Shown piece after piece: positions 5,205-13,048 of a DNA stretch of 13,048 bases. Every line of letters starts with the position of its first letter. Position 1 is the first letter of the stretch. The DNA comes from Gammaproteobacteria bacterium. Lineage in GTDB: Bacteria; Pseudomonadota; Gammaproteobacteria; Steroidobacterales; Steroidobacteraceae. The DNA is taken from positions 1 to 13,048 of the forward strand of contig DAIDKA010000229.1 in the NCBI GenBank assembly GCA_027451085.1, written 5' to 3'. The notes under the pieces were generated by a model that saw only the letters and a list, made by a program, of their open reading frames with translations, was not told the DNA's origin and searched no databases. The translations under genes and the position numbers were made by a program.

Positions 5205-7736
5205 ATGAACAGCAAGCAGCGTCTGGTCGTGGTGGGCAATGGCATGGTGGGGCAGCGTTTCCTGGAAGCGCTGCCGGCCGGCAGCCCCGACTTCAATACC
5301 CAGGTGTTCGGCGCCGAGCCGCGGGCGGCCTATGACCGCGTGCATCTTTCGAGCCTGTTCAGCGGCGCAACGCCTGAGGACCTGAGCGTGGTCACGCCGG
5401 GCTTTTTCAGGCGCAGCCACGTGCAACTGCACCTGGGACAGGAGGTTCTGGCCATCGACCGCGGCGCGCACACGGTGCGCACCGCGCGCAGTGTCGTGCC
5501 TTATGACACCCTGGTCCTGGCCACCGGCTCCTATGCCTTCGTACCGGAGGTGCCCGGCAAGGACCGCCCGGGCTGCTTCCCCTATCGCACCATCGAGGAT
5601 GTGGACGCCATTCGCGCCGGCGCCAGCGGCGCCCGTGTTGGTGTCGTCATCGGCGGTGGACTGCTGGGCCTGGAGGCCGCCAAGGCGCTGAAGGACCTGG
5701 GCCTGGAAACCCATGTGGTGGAATTTGCGCCGCGCCTGATGGCGCTGCAGGTGGATGACCCGGGCGGCTCGTTGCTGCGCCGGCGGATCGAGGATCTGGG
5801 TGTGCGTGTGCACGTGGCCAAAAGCACTCGCGCGATCAGGGATGGCGAGAGTGCGCGCCACCGGCTCGAATTCGCGGACGGCACCACGTTGCCTGCCGAC
5901 GTCGTTGTGTTCTCGGCCGGAATCCGTCCCAGTGACGGCCTGGCGCGCGCCTGCGGCCTTGCCGTGGGGCCGCGCGGCGGCATTGCAATCGATGACACCT
6001 GCCGCACGTCCGATCCGGACATCTACGCCATCGGTGAGTGCGCGCTGTGGAACGGGCGTACCTTCGGCCTGGTGGCGCCGGGTTACCGCATGGCTCAGGT
6101 GGCGGCGGCGCATATCCAGGCACGACTGGACGCAGAGGCTTCCGGGCCGCTGCCGATGTTCACCGGCGCAGACATGAGCACCAAGCTCAAGCTGCTCGGG
6201 GTGGAGGTCGCCTCGCTGGGTGATGCGCACGCTGCCTCGCCCGGCGCGCGCAGTTATGCCTTCATCGATGAACGCCGGCAGGTCTATAAAAAGCTGGTGG
6301 TCGACAGCGAGGGCCGCCGCGTGATCGGCGGCGTGCTGGTCGGCGATGCCGGCAGCTTTGGCGAATGGCAGCAGATGATGCTGAACGACATGCCGTTGCC
6401 GGAGGCGCCCGAGGACCTGCTGATGCCGCCGCGTGACGGGGTGAGGCCAGCCGCGGCGGGTCTTGCGGCCCTGCCGGAGACGGCCACCCTCTGTTCCTGC
6501 AACAACGTCACCAAGGGCGATCTGTGCCGGGCGATCGAGGGTGGCTGTACCACCCTGGCCGGGATCAAGGACTGCACTCGCGCGGCGACCACCTGTGGTG
6601 GCTGCGCGCCGCTGGTCACCCAGGTCCTGAAGGCCGAGCTGGCGCGCAAGGGCCTGGAGGTCGACAACAATGTCTGCGAGCACTTCCCTTTCTCGCGCCA
6701 GCAGCTGTTCCACCTGGTGAAGGTGGGCCGCATAGAGTCCTTTGAGGATCTGCTGGCGCGCCACGGCCGCGGCCTGGGCTGTGACATCTGCAAGCCAGCC
6801 GTCGCCTCCATCCTGGCCTCCTGCTGGAACGGCTTCGTGCTCGGTCGCGGCCTGGCGGCGCTCCAGGACACCAACGATTACTTCCTGGCCAACATGCAGA
6901 AGGACGGGACCTACTCCGTGGTGCCGCGCATCCCGGGTGGCGAGATCACGCCGGAGAAGCTGATCGTCATCGGCACCGTGGCCAGGCGCTATGGCCTGTA
7001 CACCAAGATCACGGGTGGCCAGCGCATCGATCTATTCGGCGCGCGCGTGCACCAGCTGCCGCAGATCTGGCGCGACCTGGTCGACGCCGGCTTCGAGTCT
7101 GGCCATGCCTACGGCAAGGCCATGCGCACGGTGAAGTCCTGTGTCGGTTCGACCTGGTGCCGCTACGGCGTGCAGGACAGCGTGGGCATGGCCATCCGCC
7201 TGGAAAACCGCTACCGCGGCCTGCGGGCGCCCCACAAGATCAAGCTCGCCGTGTCCGGCTGCACACGCGAGTGCGCAGAGGCGAGAGCCAAGGACATCGG
7301 CGTCATTGCCACCGAGCGCGGCTGGAACCTCTATGTCTGCGGTAACGGTGGCGTCAAGCCGCGCCATGCCGACCTGTTTGCCACCGATCTCGATGACGCC
7401 ACGCTGATCCGCTACATCGACCGTGTGCTGATGTTCTACATCCGCACCGCCGATCGCCTGCAGCGCACCGCCTCCTGGCTCGAAAACCTGGAGGGCGGGC
7501 TCGATTACCTCAGGCAGGTGGTATGCGAGGACAGCCTGCGGATTGGCGAGGAACTGGAGGCAGACATGGCCGCCGTCATCGCCAGCTACGAGTGTGAGTG
7601 GAAGAAGGCCATCGAGGATCCGCTCACGCTGGCCCGTTTCCGGCATTTCGTGAACAGCGACGCCGAGGACGACGGGGTGGCGTTCGAGCGGGAGCGCGAC
7701 CAGATCCGGCCGCGCGCGCAGGCGGTGACGCCATGA
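5205..7736 (+). CDS. nirB: NAD(P)H-dependent nitrite reductase, large (siroheme) subunit
   Basis: This 843-residue cytosolic enzyme reduces nitrite to ammonium with six electrons from NAD(P)H. The domain order is canonical. The FAD site VVVGNGMVG lies at residues 8-16, the NAD site GGGLLG at 150-155, and the second FAD contact YAIGEC at 274-279. A BFD-like [2Fe-2S] motif follows (C430-x-C432 and C464-GG-C467), with an extra C526-DI-C529 pair, then the ferredoxin-like sulphite/nitrite reductase half-domain. The siroheme/[4Fe-4S] ligands are C646-x5-C652 and C686-x3-C690. All expected cysteines are present. ATG at 5205 gives the usual NirB N-terminus (MNSKQRLVVVGN), with AGG repeats at 5197-5203. 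The in-frame extension back to 5022 would read through the terminator and is discounted. It is the first gene of the operon, and its TGA overlaps the next ATG (ATGA). Klebsiella calls the assimilatory equivalent NasB. Confidence 0.96.
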   Translation: MNSKQRLVVVGNGMVGQRFLEALPAGSPDFNTQVFGAEPRAAYDRVHLSSLFSGATPEDLSVVTPGFFRRSHVQLHLGQEVLAIDRGAHTVRTARSVVPYDTLVLATGSYAFVPEVPGKDRPGCFPYRTIEDVDAIRAGASGARVGVVIGGGLLGLEAAKALKDLGLETHVVEFAPRLMALQVDDPGGSLLRRRIEDLGVRVHVAKSTRAIRDGESARHRLEFADGTTLPADVVVFSAGIRPSDGLARACGLAVGPRGGIAIDDTCRTSDPDIYAIGECALWNGRTFGLVAPGYRMAQVAAAHIQARLDAEASGPLPMFTGADMSTKLKLLGVEVASLGDAHAASPGARSYAFIDERRQVYKKLVVDSEGRRVIGGVLVGDAGSFGEWQQMMLNDMPLPEAPEDLLMPPRDGVRPAAAGLAALPETATLCSCNNVTKGDLCRAIEGGCTTLAGIKDCTRAATTCGGCAPLVTQVLKAELARKGLEVDNNVCEHFPFSRQQLFHLVKVGRIESFEDLLARHGRGLGCDICKPAVASILASCWNGFVLGRGLAALQDTNDYFLANMQKDGTYSVVPRIPGGEITPEKLIVIGTVARRYGLYTKITGGQRIDLFGARVHQLPQIWRDLVDAGFESGHAYGKAMRTVKSCVGSTWCRYGVQDSVGMAIRLENRYRGLRAPHKIKLAVSGCTRECAEARAKDIGVIATERGWNLYVCGNGGVKPRHADLFATDLDDATLIRYIDRVLMFYIRTADRLQRTASWLENLEGGLDYLRQVVCEDSLRIGEELEADMAAVIASYECEWKKAIEDPLTLARFRHFVNSDAEDDGVAFERERDQIRPRAQAVTP

Positions 7737-9343
7737 GTACGCCGATGGCGGAAGGCTGCTTCAGGCGCGCCTGTCGCATCGAGGACATCCTGCCCGGCAC
7801 AGGCGTATGCGCGCTGCTGGCCGGCCGCCAGGTCGCGCTGTTCCGTGTCCCCGCGCGCGGCGGTGGCGGCAGCAAGGACGAGGCAGAGCAGATCTTTGCG
7901 CTGAGCAATCACGACCCTGCGAGCCGCGCCAACGTGCTGTCACGCGGCCTGGTGGGCGATCTCAATGGCGAGCTGGTGGTGGCCTCGCCCGTCTACAAGC
8001 ACCACTACGGACTGCGCACGGGACACTGCCTGGAGGATGAAGCCCTGAGCGTGGCCACCTGGCCGGTGCGCCTTGCCGACGGGCAGGTGTGGGTTCAGGT
8101 GCCCGAGGCCCACCCTGCGGCCGCCCGCCGCCGGCTGGTGGTGGTGGGCAATGGCATGGCGGCCATGCGTGTGGTGGAGGAGCTTGTGCAGAAGGCACCG
8201 GACGTCTATGACATCACGGTCTTCGGCGCGGAGCCGCACGGCAACTACAACCGCATCATGCTGTCCCCGCTGCTGGCGGGTGAGAAGAAGCGCGAGGAAC
8301 TGCTCCTGAACCCCCCGGAGTGGTACCAGGATCACGGTGTCATGCTGCACATGGGCGATGCGGTCACTGTCATCGACCGCCGTCGTCGTACGGTCAGCTC
8401 GCAGGGTGGCCTCACGGTCCAGTACGACCGGCTGCTGCTGGCCACCGGATCCACGGCCGTGGTGCTGCCGGTCCCCGGCTGTGACCTGCCCGGCGTCGTC
8501 ACCTTCCGCGACCTCAAGGATGTCGACACCATGCTGGAGGCGGCGCGCACGCATCGCCGCGCAGCGGTGATCGGCGGTGGGCTGCTGGGCCTGGAGGCCG
8601 CCAATGGCCTGGTCCGCCAGGGCATGGAGGTGACCGTGGTGCACCTGTCGCAATGGCTGATGGAGCGCCAGCTGGACGAAGCTGCAGGCGGGCTGCTGAA
8701 AGCGTCGCTGGAGAGCCGCGGACTGAAGTTCCTGCTGTCCACCAGGACGGTGGCGGTCACGGGCACGGAACGCGCCACCGGCCTGAAGTTCGCCGATGGC
8801 ACGGAGCTTCCCGCGGACCTCGTGGTCATGACCGCGGGCGTGCGGCCCAACATCACGCTGGCGCAGGCAGCCGGCCTGCGCTGTGAACGCGGCATTCTGG
8901 TGACCGACACAATGCAGACCTGGGATCCGTGCATCTACGCGGTGGGCGAGTGCGTGCAGCACCGCAACCAGACCTTCGGGCTGGTGGCGCCGCTGTGGGA
9001 ACAGGCGCGGGTGTGCGCGTCGCACCTGGCGGGCTTCGGCGCGCGCAGCTACCGCAGCAGCATCAGCGCCACGCAGCTCAAGGTCACCGGCATCGACCTG
9101 TACTCGGTCGGCGATTTCCAGGACGAGGAAGGCACCGAAACCCTGGTGCTGCGCGATCCTGCGCGTGGTGTCTACAAGCGCCTGGTGCTGCAGAGTGACA
9201 AGGTGCGCGGCGCGGTGCTGTACGGGGACACGCGCGACGGCGCCTGGTACTTCGACCTGATCCGCAAGGGTTCGAGCGTCCGTGGTTTGCGCGACCAGCT
9301 GCTGTTCGGGCCGCCGCAGGAACAGACCGGCGGGGTGGGGTGA
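7733..9343 (+). CDS. Fusion of nitrite reductase small subunit (NirD) with a NasC-like FAD/NAD(P) reductase
   Basis: This 536-residue protein has two modules. Residues about 10-123 match NirD, the Rieske-fold small subunit of nitrite reductase, with the motif DPASRANVLSRGLVGD and then VVASPVYKHHYGLRTG. Rieske CxH/CxxH ligands are absent, as in enterobacterial NirD, so no cluster is expected there. After a short linker (about 124-133), residues 134-536 form a NirB-type flavoprotein. It has FAD site VVVGNGMA at 136-143, NAD site GGGLLG at 281-286, and YAVGEC at 402-407, with no BFD or siroheme domain. That second half resembles Klebsiella NasC, the NADH-oxidising subunit that feeds NasA. NirD is normally a free protein of about 110 residues. 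ATG at 7733 overlaps the nirB stop and gives a standard NirD start; the stop overlaps the nasA ATG (TGATG). Confidence 0.9.
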   Translation: MSTPMAEGCFRRACRIEDILPGTGVCALLAGRQVALFRVPARGGGGSKDEAEQIFALSNHDPASRANVLSRGLVGDLNGELVVASPVYKHHYGLRTGHCLEDEALSVATWPVRLADGQVWVQVPEAHPAAARRRLVVVGNGMAAMRVVEELVQKAPDVYDITVFGAEPHGNYNRIMLSPLLAGEKKREELLLNPPEWYQDHGVMLHMGDAVTVIDRRRRTVSSQGGLTVQYDRLLLATGSTAVVLPVPGCDLPGVVTFRDLKDVDTMLEAARTHRRAAVIGGGLLGLEAANGLVRQGMEVTVVHLSQWLMERQLDEAAGGLLKASLESRGLKFLLSTRTVAVTGTERATGLKFADGTELPADLVVMTAGVRPNITLAQAAGLRCERGILVTDTMQTWDPCIYAVGECVQHRNQTFGLVAPLWEQARVCASHLAGFGARSYRSSISATQLKVTGIDLYSVGDFQDEEGTETLVLRDPARGVYKRLVLQSDKVRGAVLYGDTRDGAWYFDLIRKGSSVRGLRDQLLFGPPQEQTGGVG

Positions 9344-12003
9344 TGAACGCGGCGGTGTCCACCACCTGCCCCTACTGCGGCGTGGGTTGCGGTGTGCGTG
9401 TCAGCCAGTGCGTTGACGGCCCCCAGGTGCAGGGAGATGAAACGCACCCGGCCAACCGGGGCCGGCTATGCTCCAAGGGTGCGGCGCTGGCCGAGACGCT
9501 GGGACCGCAAGACCGGCTGCTGCACCCCAGTGTCGATGGCCGCCGCGTGGGCTGGGATGAAGCGCTGGCGCGGGTGGCGCAGGGCTTCAGTGATGCCATC
9601 CGCCGGCACGGTCCTGAGTCCGTGGCGCTCTATGTCTCCGGCCAGTGCCTGACGGAGGACTACTACGTCGCCAACAAGCTGATGAAGGGCTTCATCGGTA
9701 CGGCCAATATCGACACCAATTCCCGCCTGTGCATGTCTTCGGCCGTCGCCGGTCACCGCCGCGCCTTTGGCGCCGACGTGGTGCCGGGCTGCTACGAGGA
9801 CCTGGAACTTGCCGACCTCATCGTGCTGGTGGGATCGAACATGGCCTGGTGCCACCCGGTCCTGTACCAGCGCATCGTCCGCGCGCGCACGCAGCGCCCG
9901 CAGCTCAAGCTGGTGGTGATCGACCCGCGCCGCACCTCCACCTGTGATCTGGCCGACCTGCACCTGCCGGTGCGCGCCGGCAGCGACGTGCTGCTGTTCA
10001 ACGGCCTGCTGTCGCATCTGCAACGCACCGGTGCGGTGGACCGCGTGTACCTGGAGGCGCACACCGCCGGCGGCGCCGAGGCGTTTGCCGAGGCGGACCG
10101 CAGCGCCTCGGATCCCGCCGCTGTCGCAGCCGCGTGCGGCCTGCAGCCCGCCGCGCTGCTGCGCTTCTACGAGCTGTTCGCGCAGACCCGGCGCACCGTC
10201 ACGGCCTTTTCTCAGGGTGTGAACCAGAGTTCGGCCGGGACCGACAAGGTCAACGCCATCCTCAACTGCCACCTGGCCACGGGCCGCATCGGCCAGCCGG
10301 GCATGGGGCCGTTCTCCCTCACCGGCCAGCCCAACGCGATGGGCGGGCGCGAGGTCGGCGGCCTGTCGAACCAGCTCGCGGCGCATCTTGAAATCGACAA
10401 CGCCGCGCACGGCGAGTGGCTGCGGCGGTTCTGGGGTGCGCCGCGCATCGCCGGACACGCCGGTCTCAAGGCCGTGGACCTGTTCGAGGCCGTGCGCGCC
10501 GGCCGGATCAAGGCGCTGTGGATCATGGCCACCAACCCGGTGGTCAGCATGCCGGACGCCGATGCAGTGCGTGAGGCGCTGCGCAACTGTCCCCTGGTCG
10601 TGGTCTCTGACTGCGTGCTGCCCACCGACACCTCGCAGTTCGCGCACGTGCTGCTGCCGGCCGCCTCCTGGGGCGAGAAAGACGGCACGGTGACCAATTC
10701 CGAACGGCGGGTGTCGCGCCAGCGCGCCTTCCTGCCGCTGCCGGGAGAGGCCCGCCCGGACTGGTGGCAGATCTGCCAGGTCGCGCGCCGCATGGGATTT
10801 GAGGGGGCGTTTGATTTCAGCTCACCGGCCGGGATCTTCGATGAGCATGCGCGGTTGTCGGCCGCGGCGGCGGCGCACTTCGGCACGGCGTTTGATCTCG
10901 GCGGCCTCGCCGGTCTGACGCAGGTTGAGTACGACGGACTCGAACCCGTGCAGTGGCCGGTGCGGGCCCGGGGCCAAGGCACGCCGCGGCTGTTCGGTGA
11001 TGGCTGCTTCCAGCACCGCGATGGCCGCGCGCGGCTGGTTCCCACCGTGCCCCGAGATCCGGTGCATCTGCCCGGCGGTGCGTACCCGCTGGTCCTGAAC
11101 ACCGGCCGCATCCGCGACCAGTGGCACACCATGACGCGCACCGGCCGTTCGGCGCGCCTGTCGGGCCATCTGCCGCAACCCTTTGCCGACCTGCACCCTG
11201 AGGACGCGCTGGCCGCGGGGGTGCCGGCCGACTCGCTGGTGCGCGTATTCACGCCCTGGGGCTCGCTGGTGGTGCGAGCCCGCACCAGCGGTGAGGTCGC
11301 GCGCGGCAGCCTGTTCGTGCCCATGCACTGGAACGCGCAGTTCGCCTCCGACGCCCGCGTCGGGGCGCTGGTGAGCCCGGTCGTGGACCCGGTATCCGGG
11401 GAGCCCGAATTCAAACACACGCCGGCGCGCGTGGAACCGTTCCATGTGGACTGGCACGCCTTCGTGCTGTCGCGCGAGCCACTGCCGGACCTCGACGTGA
11501 CCTGGTGGGCGCGCGCGCGGGCCGCGCACTGCCAGCGCTACGAAATGGCCGGTCGTGGCCGCACACCCCGCGTCGACTGGGTGCGCAGGCTCCTGGGTGC
11601 GGCTTCGCCACAGGCCGATTTCCTGGATTACTCTGACGAGGAGGCCGGCGTCTACCGCGCGGCCTGCCTGGTGGAGGACCGGATCGCGGCTGTGATGTTC
11701 ATCTCCCCGCGGCAGGATCAGCTGCCGCCGCGCGACTGGCTCGCCGGTCAGTTCGGGCGGGCGAAGATCGGTGACCGCGAGCGCATGCGGCTGCTGGCGG
11801 GCTTTGCCGGCACGGGCGCCGACACCGGTCCGGTGGTGTGCTCCTGCTTCGGGGTGGGCCGCAACACGATCTGCGACGCCATCCGCAGCAAGGGGCTGGA
11901 AACGGCCGCCGAGGTCGGCGCCGAACTGCGTGCCGGCACCAACTGCGGCTCATGCGTGCCGGAAATCAACCGGCTGATCGCTGCACGGACCGCGGCTGCC
12001 TGA
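9343..12003 (+). CDS. nasA: Assimilatory nitrate reductase catalytic subunit (molybdopterin enzyme)
   Basis: This 886-residue cytosolic enzyme reduces nitrate to nitrite at a bis-MGD molybdenum centre. The N-terminal [4Fe-4S] ligands are C9-x2-C12-x3-C16 and C43. C130 in TNSRLCMSS is the expected molybdenum ligand, and YVSGQCLTEDYYVANKLMKG precedes it. The C-terminus carries a BFD-like [2Fe-2S] domain (C833-x-C835 and C868-GS-C871), as in Klebsiella NasA and unlike periplasmic NapA. That domain is a likely entry point for electrons from a flavoprotein reductase. No twin-arginine signal is present, consistent with assimilation. ATG at 9343 overlaps the previous stop; GTG at 9340 is a possible alternative that adds one residue. 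It is the last gene of the operon. Only 22 bases separate its stop from that of the convergent transporter, and I see no clear terminator between them. Confidence 0.96.
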   Translation: MNAAVSTTCPYCGVGCGVRVSQCVDGPQVQGDETHPANRGRLCSKGAALAETLGPQDRLLHPSVDGRRVGWDEALARVAQGFSDAIRRHGPESVALYVSGQCLTEDYYVANKLMKGFIGTANIDTNSRLCMSSAVAGHRRAFGADVVPGCYEDLELADLIVLVGSNMAWCHPVLYQRIVRARTQRPQLKLVVIDPRRTSTCDLADLHLPVRAGSDVLLFNGLLSHLQRTGAVDRVYLEAHTAGGAEAFAEADRSASDPAAVAAACGLQPAALLRFYELFAQTRRTVTAFSQGVNQSSAGTDKVNAILNCHLATGRIGQPGMGPFSLTGQPNAMGGREVGGLSNQLAAHLEIDNAAHGEWLRRFWGAPRIAGHAGLKAVDLFEAVRAGRIKALWIMATNPVVSMPDADAVREALRNCPLVVVSDCVLPTDTSQFAHVLLPAASWGEKDGTVTNSERRVSRQRAFLPLPGEARPDWWQICQVARRMGFEGAFDFSSPAGIFDEHARLSAAAAAHFGTAFDLGGLAGLTQVEYDGLEPVQWPVRARGQGTPRLFGDGCFQHRDGRARLVPTVPRDPVHLPGGAYPLVLNTGRIRDQWHTMTRTGRSARLSGHLPQPFADLHPEDALAAGVPADSLVRVFTPWGSLVVRARTSGEVARGSLFVPMHWNAQFASDARVGALVSPVVDPVSGEPEFKHTPARVEPFHVDWHAFVLSREPLPDLDVTWWARARAAHCQRYEMAGRGRTPRVDWVRRLLGAASPQADFLDYSDEEAGVYRAACLVEDRIAAVMFISPRQDQLPPRDWLAGQFGRAKIGDRERMRLLAGFAGTGADTGPVVCSCFGVGRNTICDAIRSKGLETAAEVGAELRAGTNCGSCVPEINRLIAARTAAA

Positions 12004-12025
12004 AGCTGCGGGCGCTCAACACGGC

Positions 12026-13048
12026 TCATGCTGCCGTATCGGTCATCCAGCGGTAGACGGTGCGGGAGATCGCCAGCATGACCAGGCCCGCCGCCACACC
12101 CGCCAGCATCATGTGCAGGAACTGCGTGTGCATGGCGGTGACGGTCGCGGACTCACTGCCCATCAGGCCGGCCGCGAGGTCGCCCATGGCAATGCCGAGG
12201 TACCAGGTGCCCATCATCTGGCCCGCATAGCGCGACGGGGCCAGGCCCGTGACATTTGACAGCCCGATGGGGCTCAGGCACAGCTCGCCCAGGGTCTGCA
12301 GCAGGTACGCGCCGATCAGCCACCACGGCAGCACCGTGCCGCCGCTGCGGATGACGATGTGCGCGGCCAGCAGCATGACCCCGAAACTCACGCCCAGCAG
12401 CACGAGTCCGAAGCCGAACTTGGCGCCCGCGGAAGGGTCGCGGCCGCGCGCCCCGAGGCGGGTCCAGATCCACGCGAACACGGGTGCGAAGGTCAGTATG
12501 AACACGGCCTGCGGCGCCTGGTACCAGCTCACCGGGTGCTGGCCCGACGGAAACCAGCTGCCGAGGAAGCTGCGGTTGGTGTCATCCCGCGCAAACAGGT
12601 TGAGCGTGGTCCCCGCCTGTTCATAGCCGGCCCAGAACACCGCCGAGGAAATGAAGAACAGCGCGATGACGACCACACGCTTTTTCTCCGGTCCGCGCAG
12701 GTCGCCGAAGAAGATCACCTTGCCGAAGAACAGCACGGCCAGCGCCGCCATCGCACCTCCGGTGGCGTTCGCCAGCTGCACCGGGTCCGGGTGCATCATG
12801 CCCAGCAGGCCGGCGAGGGTGACCGCGCCGAGCGCCACGAGGCCCGCGGTGAGCAGGCGCCAGGAGCGGCGGCGCTCGGCCGGACTCGAAGCCTGCGCGG
12901 CCAGGCCCGCGTCGCCGAGCCAGTGCCCGGTGCCGCGGTACTGCACCAGGCCGATGATCATGGCGACGCCCGCGGACAGGAAGCCCCAGTGGTAGCCGGT
13001 CGTCTCGCCGATGGTGCCGGTCACGAGCGGCGCCAGCAGGGCGCCGAT
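12026..13048 (-). CDS. POT/PTR-family (MFS) proton-coupled peptide transporter, N-terminus outside the window
   Basis: The frame runs from the stop at 12026-12028 to the window edge without interruption, giving 340 visible residues. A GTG at 13022-13024 is not a credible start: the frame upstream continues with family-like sequence (IGALLAPLV), and about 160 N-terminal residues of a usual 500 are missing. Family features are the segment ETTGYHWGFLSAGVAMIIGL, the loop motif LGELCLSPIGLSNVTGLAPS, and YAGQMMGTWYLGIAMGDLAA. About eight or nine membrane segments are visible. Bacterial members (DtpA, PepT) import di- and tripeptides with protons. The N-terminal ExxER motif that would test coupling is not in view. 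Plant relatives (NRT1/PTR) include nitrate transporters, so nitrate as substrate is conceivable but unsupported. Confidence 0.88.
   Translation of the reverse strand: MGALLAPLVTGTIGETTGYHWGFLSAGVAMIIGLVQYRGTGHWLGDAGLAAQASSPAERRRSWRLLTAGLVALGAVTLAGLLGMMHPDPVQLANATGGAMAALAVLFFGKVIFFGDLRGPEKKRVVVIALFFISSAVFWAGYEQAGTTLNLFARDDTNRSFLGSWFPSGQHPVSWYQAPQAVFILTFAPVFAWIWTRLGARGRDPSAGAKFGFGLVLLGVSFGVMLLAAHIVIRSGGTVLPWWLIGAYLLQTLGELCLSPIGLSNVTGLAPSRYAGQMMGTWYLGIAMGDLAAGLMGSESATVTAMHTQFLHMMLAGVAAGLVMLAISRTVYRWMTDTAA

Noticed and set aside
5049..6764. Long minus-strand open frame of 571 codons opposite nirB.
   Set aside because: It is a GC-rich antisense shadow with low-complexity Arg/His/Gln/Ala composition and no recognisable domain. 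The plus strand carries all NirB motifs.
9466..10647. Minus-strand open frame of 393 codons opposite nasA.
   Set aside because: Same reason: biased composition, no domain, and it lies fully inside a clear nasA coding sequence.
1..13048. CRISPR array, tRNA/rRNA gene, insertion sequence or long direct repeats.
   Set aside because: No regularly spaced repeats, tRNA-like cloverleaf, transposase or terminal inverted repeats were seen on reading either strand.

Overview
The window is GC-rich, tightly packed bacterial DNA, most likely from a gammaproteobacterium. The genus cannot be read from the sequence. Its core is a nitrate/nitrite assimilation locus. The evidence is a NirB-type siroheme nitrite reductase, a NirD domain, and a NasA-type molybdopterin nitrate reductase, all under sigma-54 promoters.

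Layout. Positions 1-558 hold the tail of a probable SRPBCC-domain gene and a small membrane protein of the phage-holin-4 (YvlD-like) family, both on the plus strand. Positions 506-3324, on the minus strand, hold a two-gene unit: a uroporphyrinogen-III synthase (hemD) followed by an OPT-family transporter that overlaps it by 4 bases. Position 3325 begins a 345-base divergent control region, followed by a lone FAD/NAD(P) oxidoreductase (3670-4878). A second control region (4879-5204) precedes a three-gene operon: nirB (5205-7736), a NirD domain fused to a second flavoprotein reductase (7733-9343), and nasA (9343-12003). Each gene of that operon overlaps the next by 1 to 4 bases. The window closes with the C-terminal two thirds of a POT/PTR-family transporter on the minus strand.

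How the genes fit together. NasA would reduce nitrate to nitrite and NirB (with NirD) would reduce nitrite to ammonium. The reductase module fused to NirD resembles Klebsiella NasC and is the likely NADH-to-NasA electron donor. HemD makes the tetrapyrrole precursor of the siroheme that NirB needs. No nitrate transporter, NasS/NasT or NasR regulator, siroheme synthase or molybdenum cofactor gene lies inside the window.

The most striking signal is non-coding. Both control regions carry the same series of elements: an NtrC-like inverted repeat, a perfect sigma-54 -24/-12 element about 125 bases downstream, a leader RNA of about 135-163 bases, and a strong intrinsic terminator just before the start codon. 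This is the logic of the Klebsiella nasF leader (NtrC activation plus nitrate-responsive antitermination), apparently duplicated for two adjacent transcription units. The nirB leader also contains a two-hairpin element that partly resembles an ANTAR-protein target. A second unusual point is that three related NirB-type flavin modules sit in different architectures within 5.7 kb.
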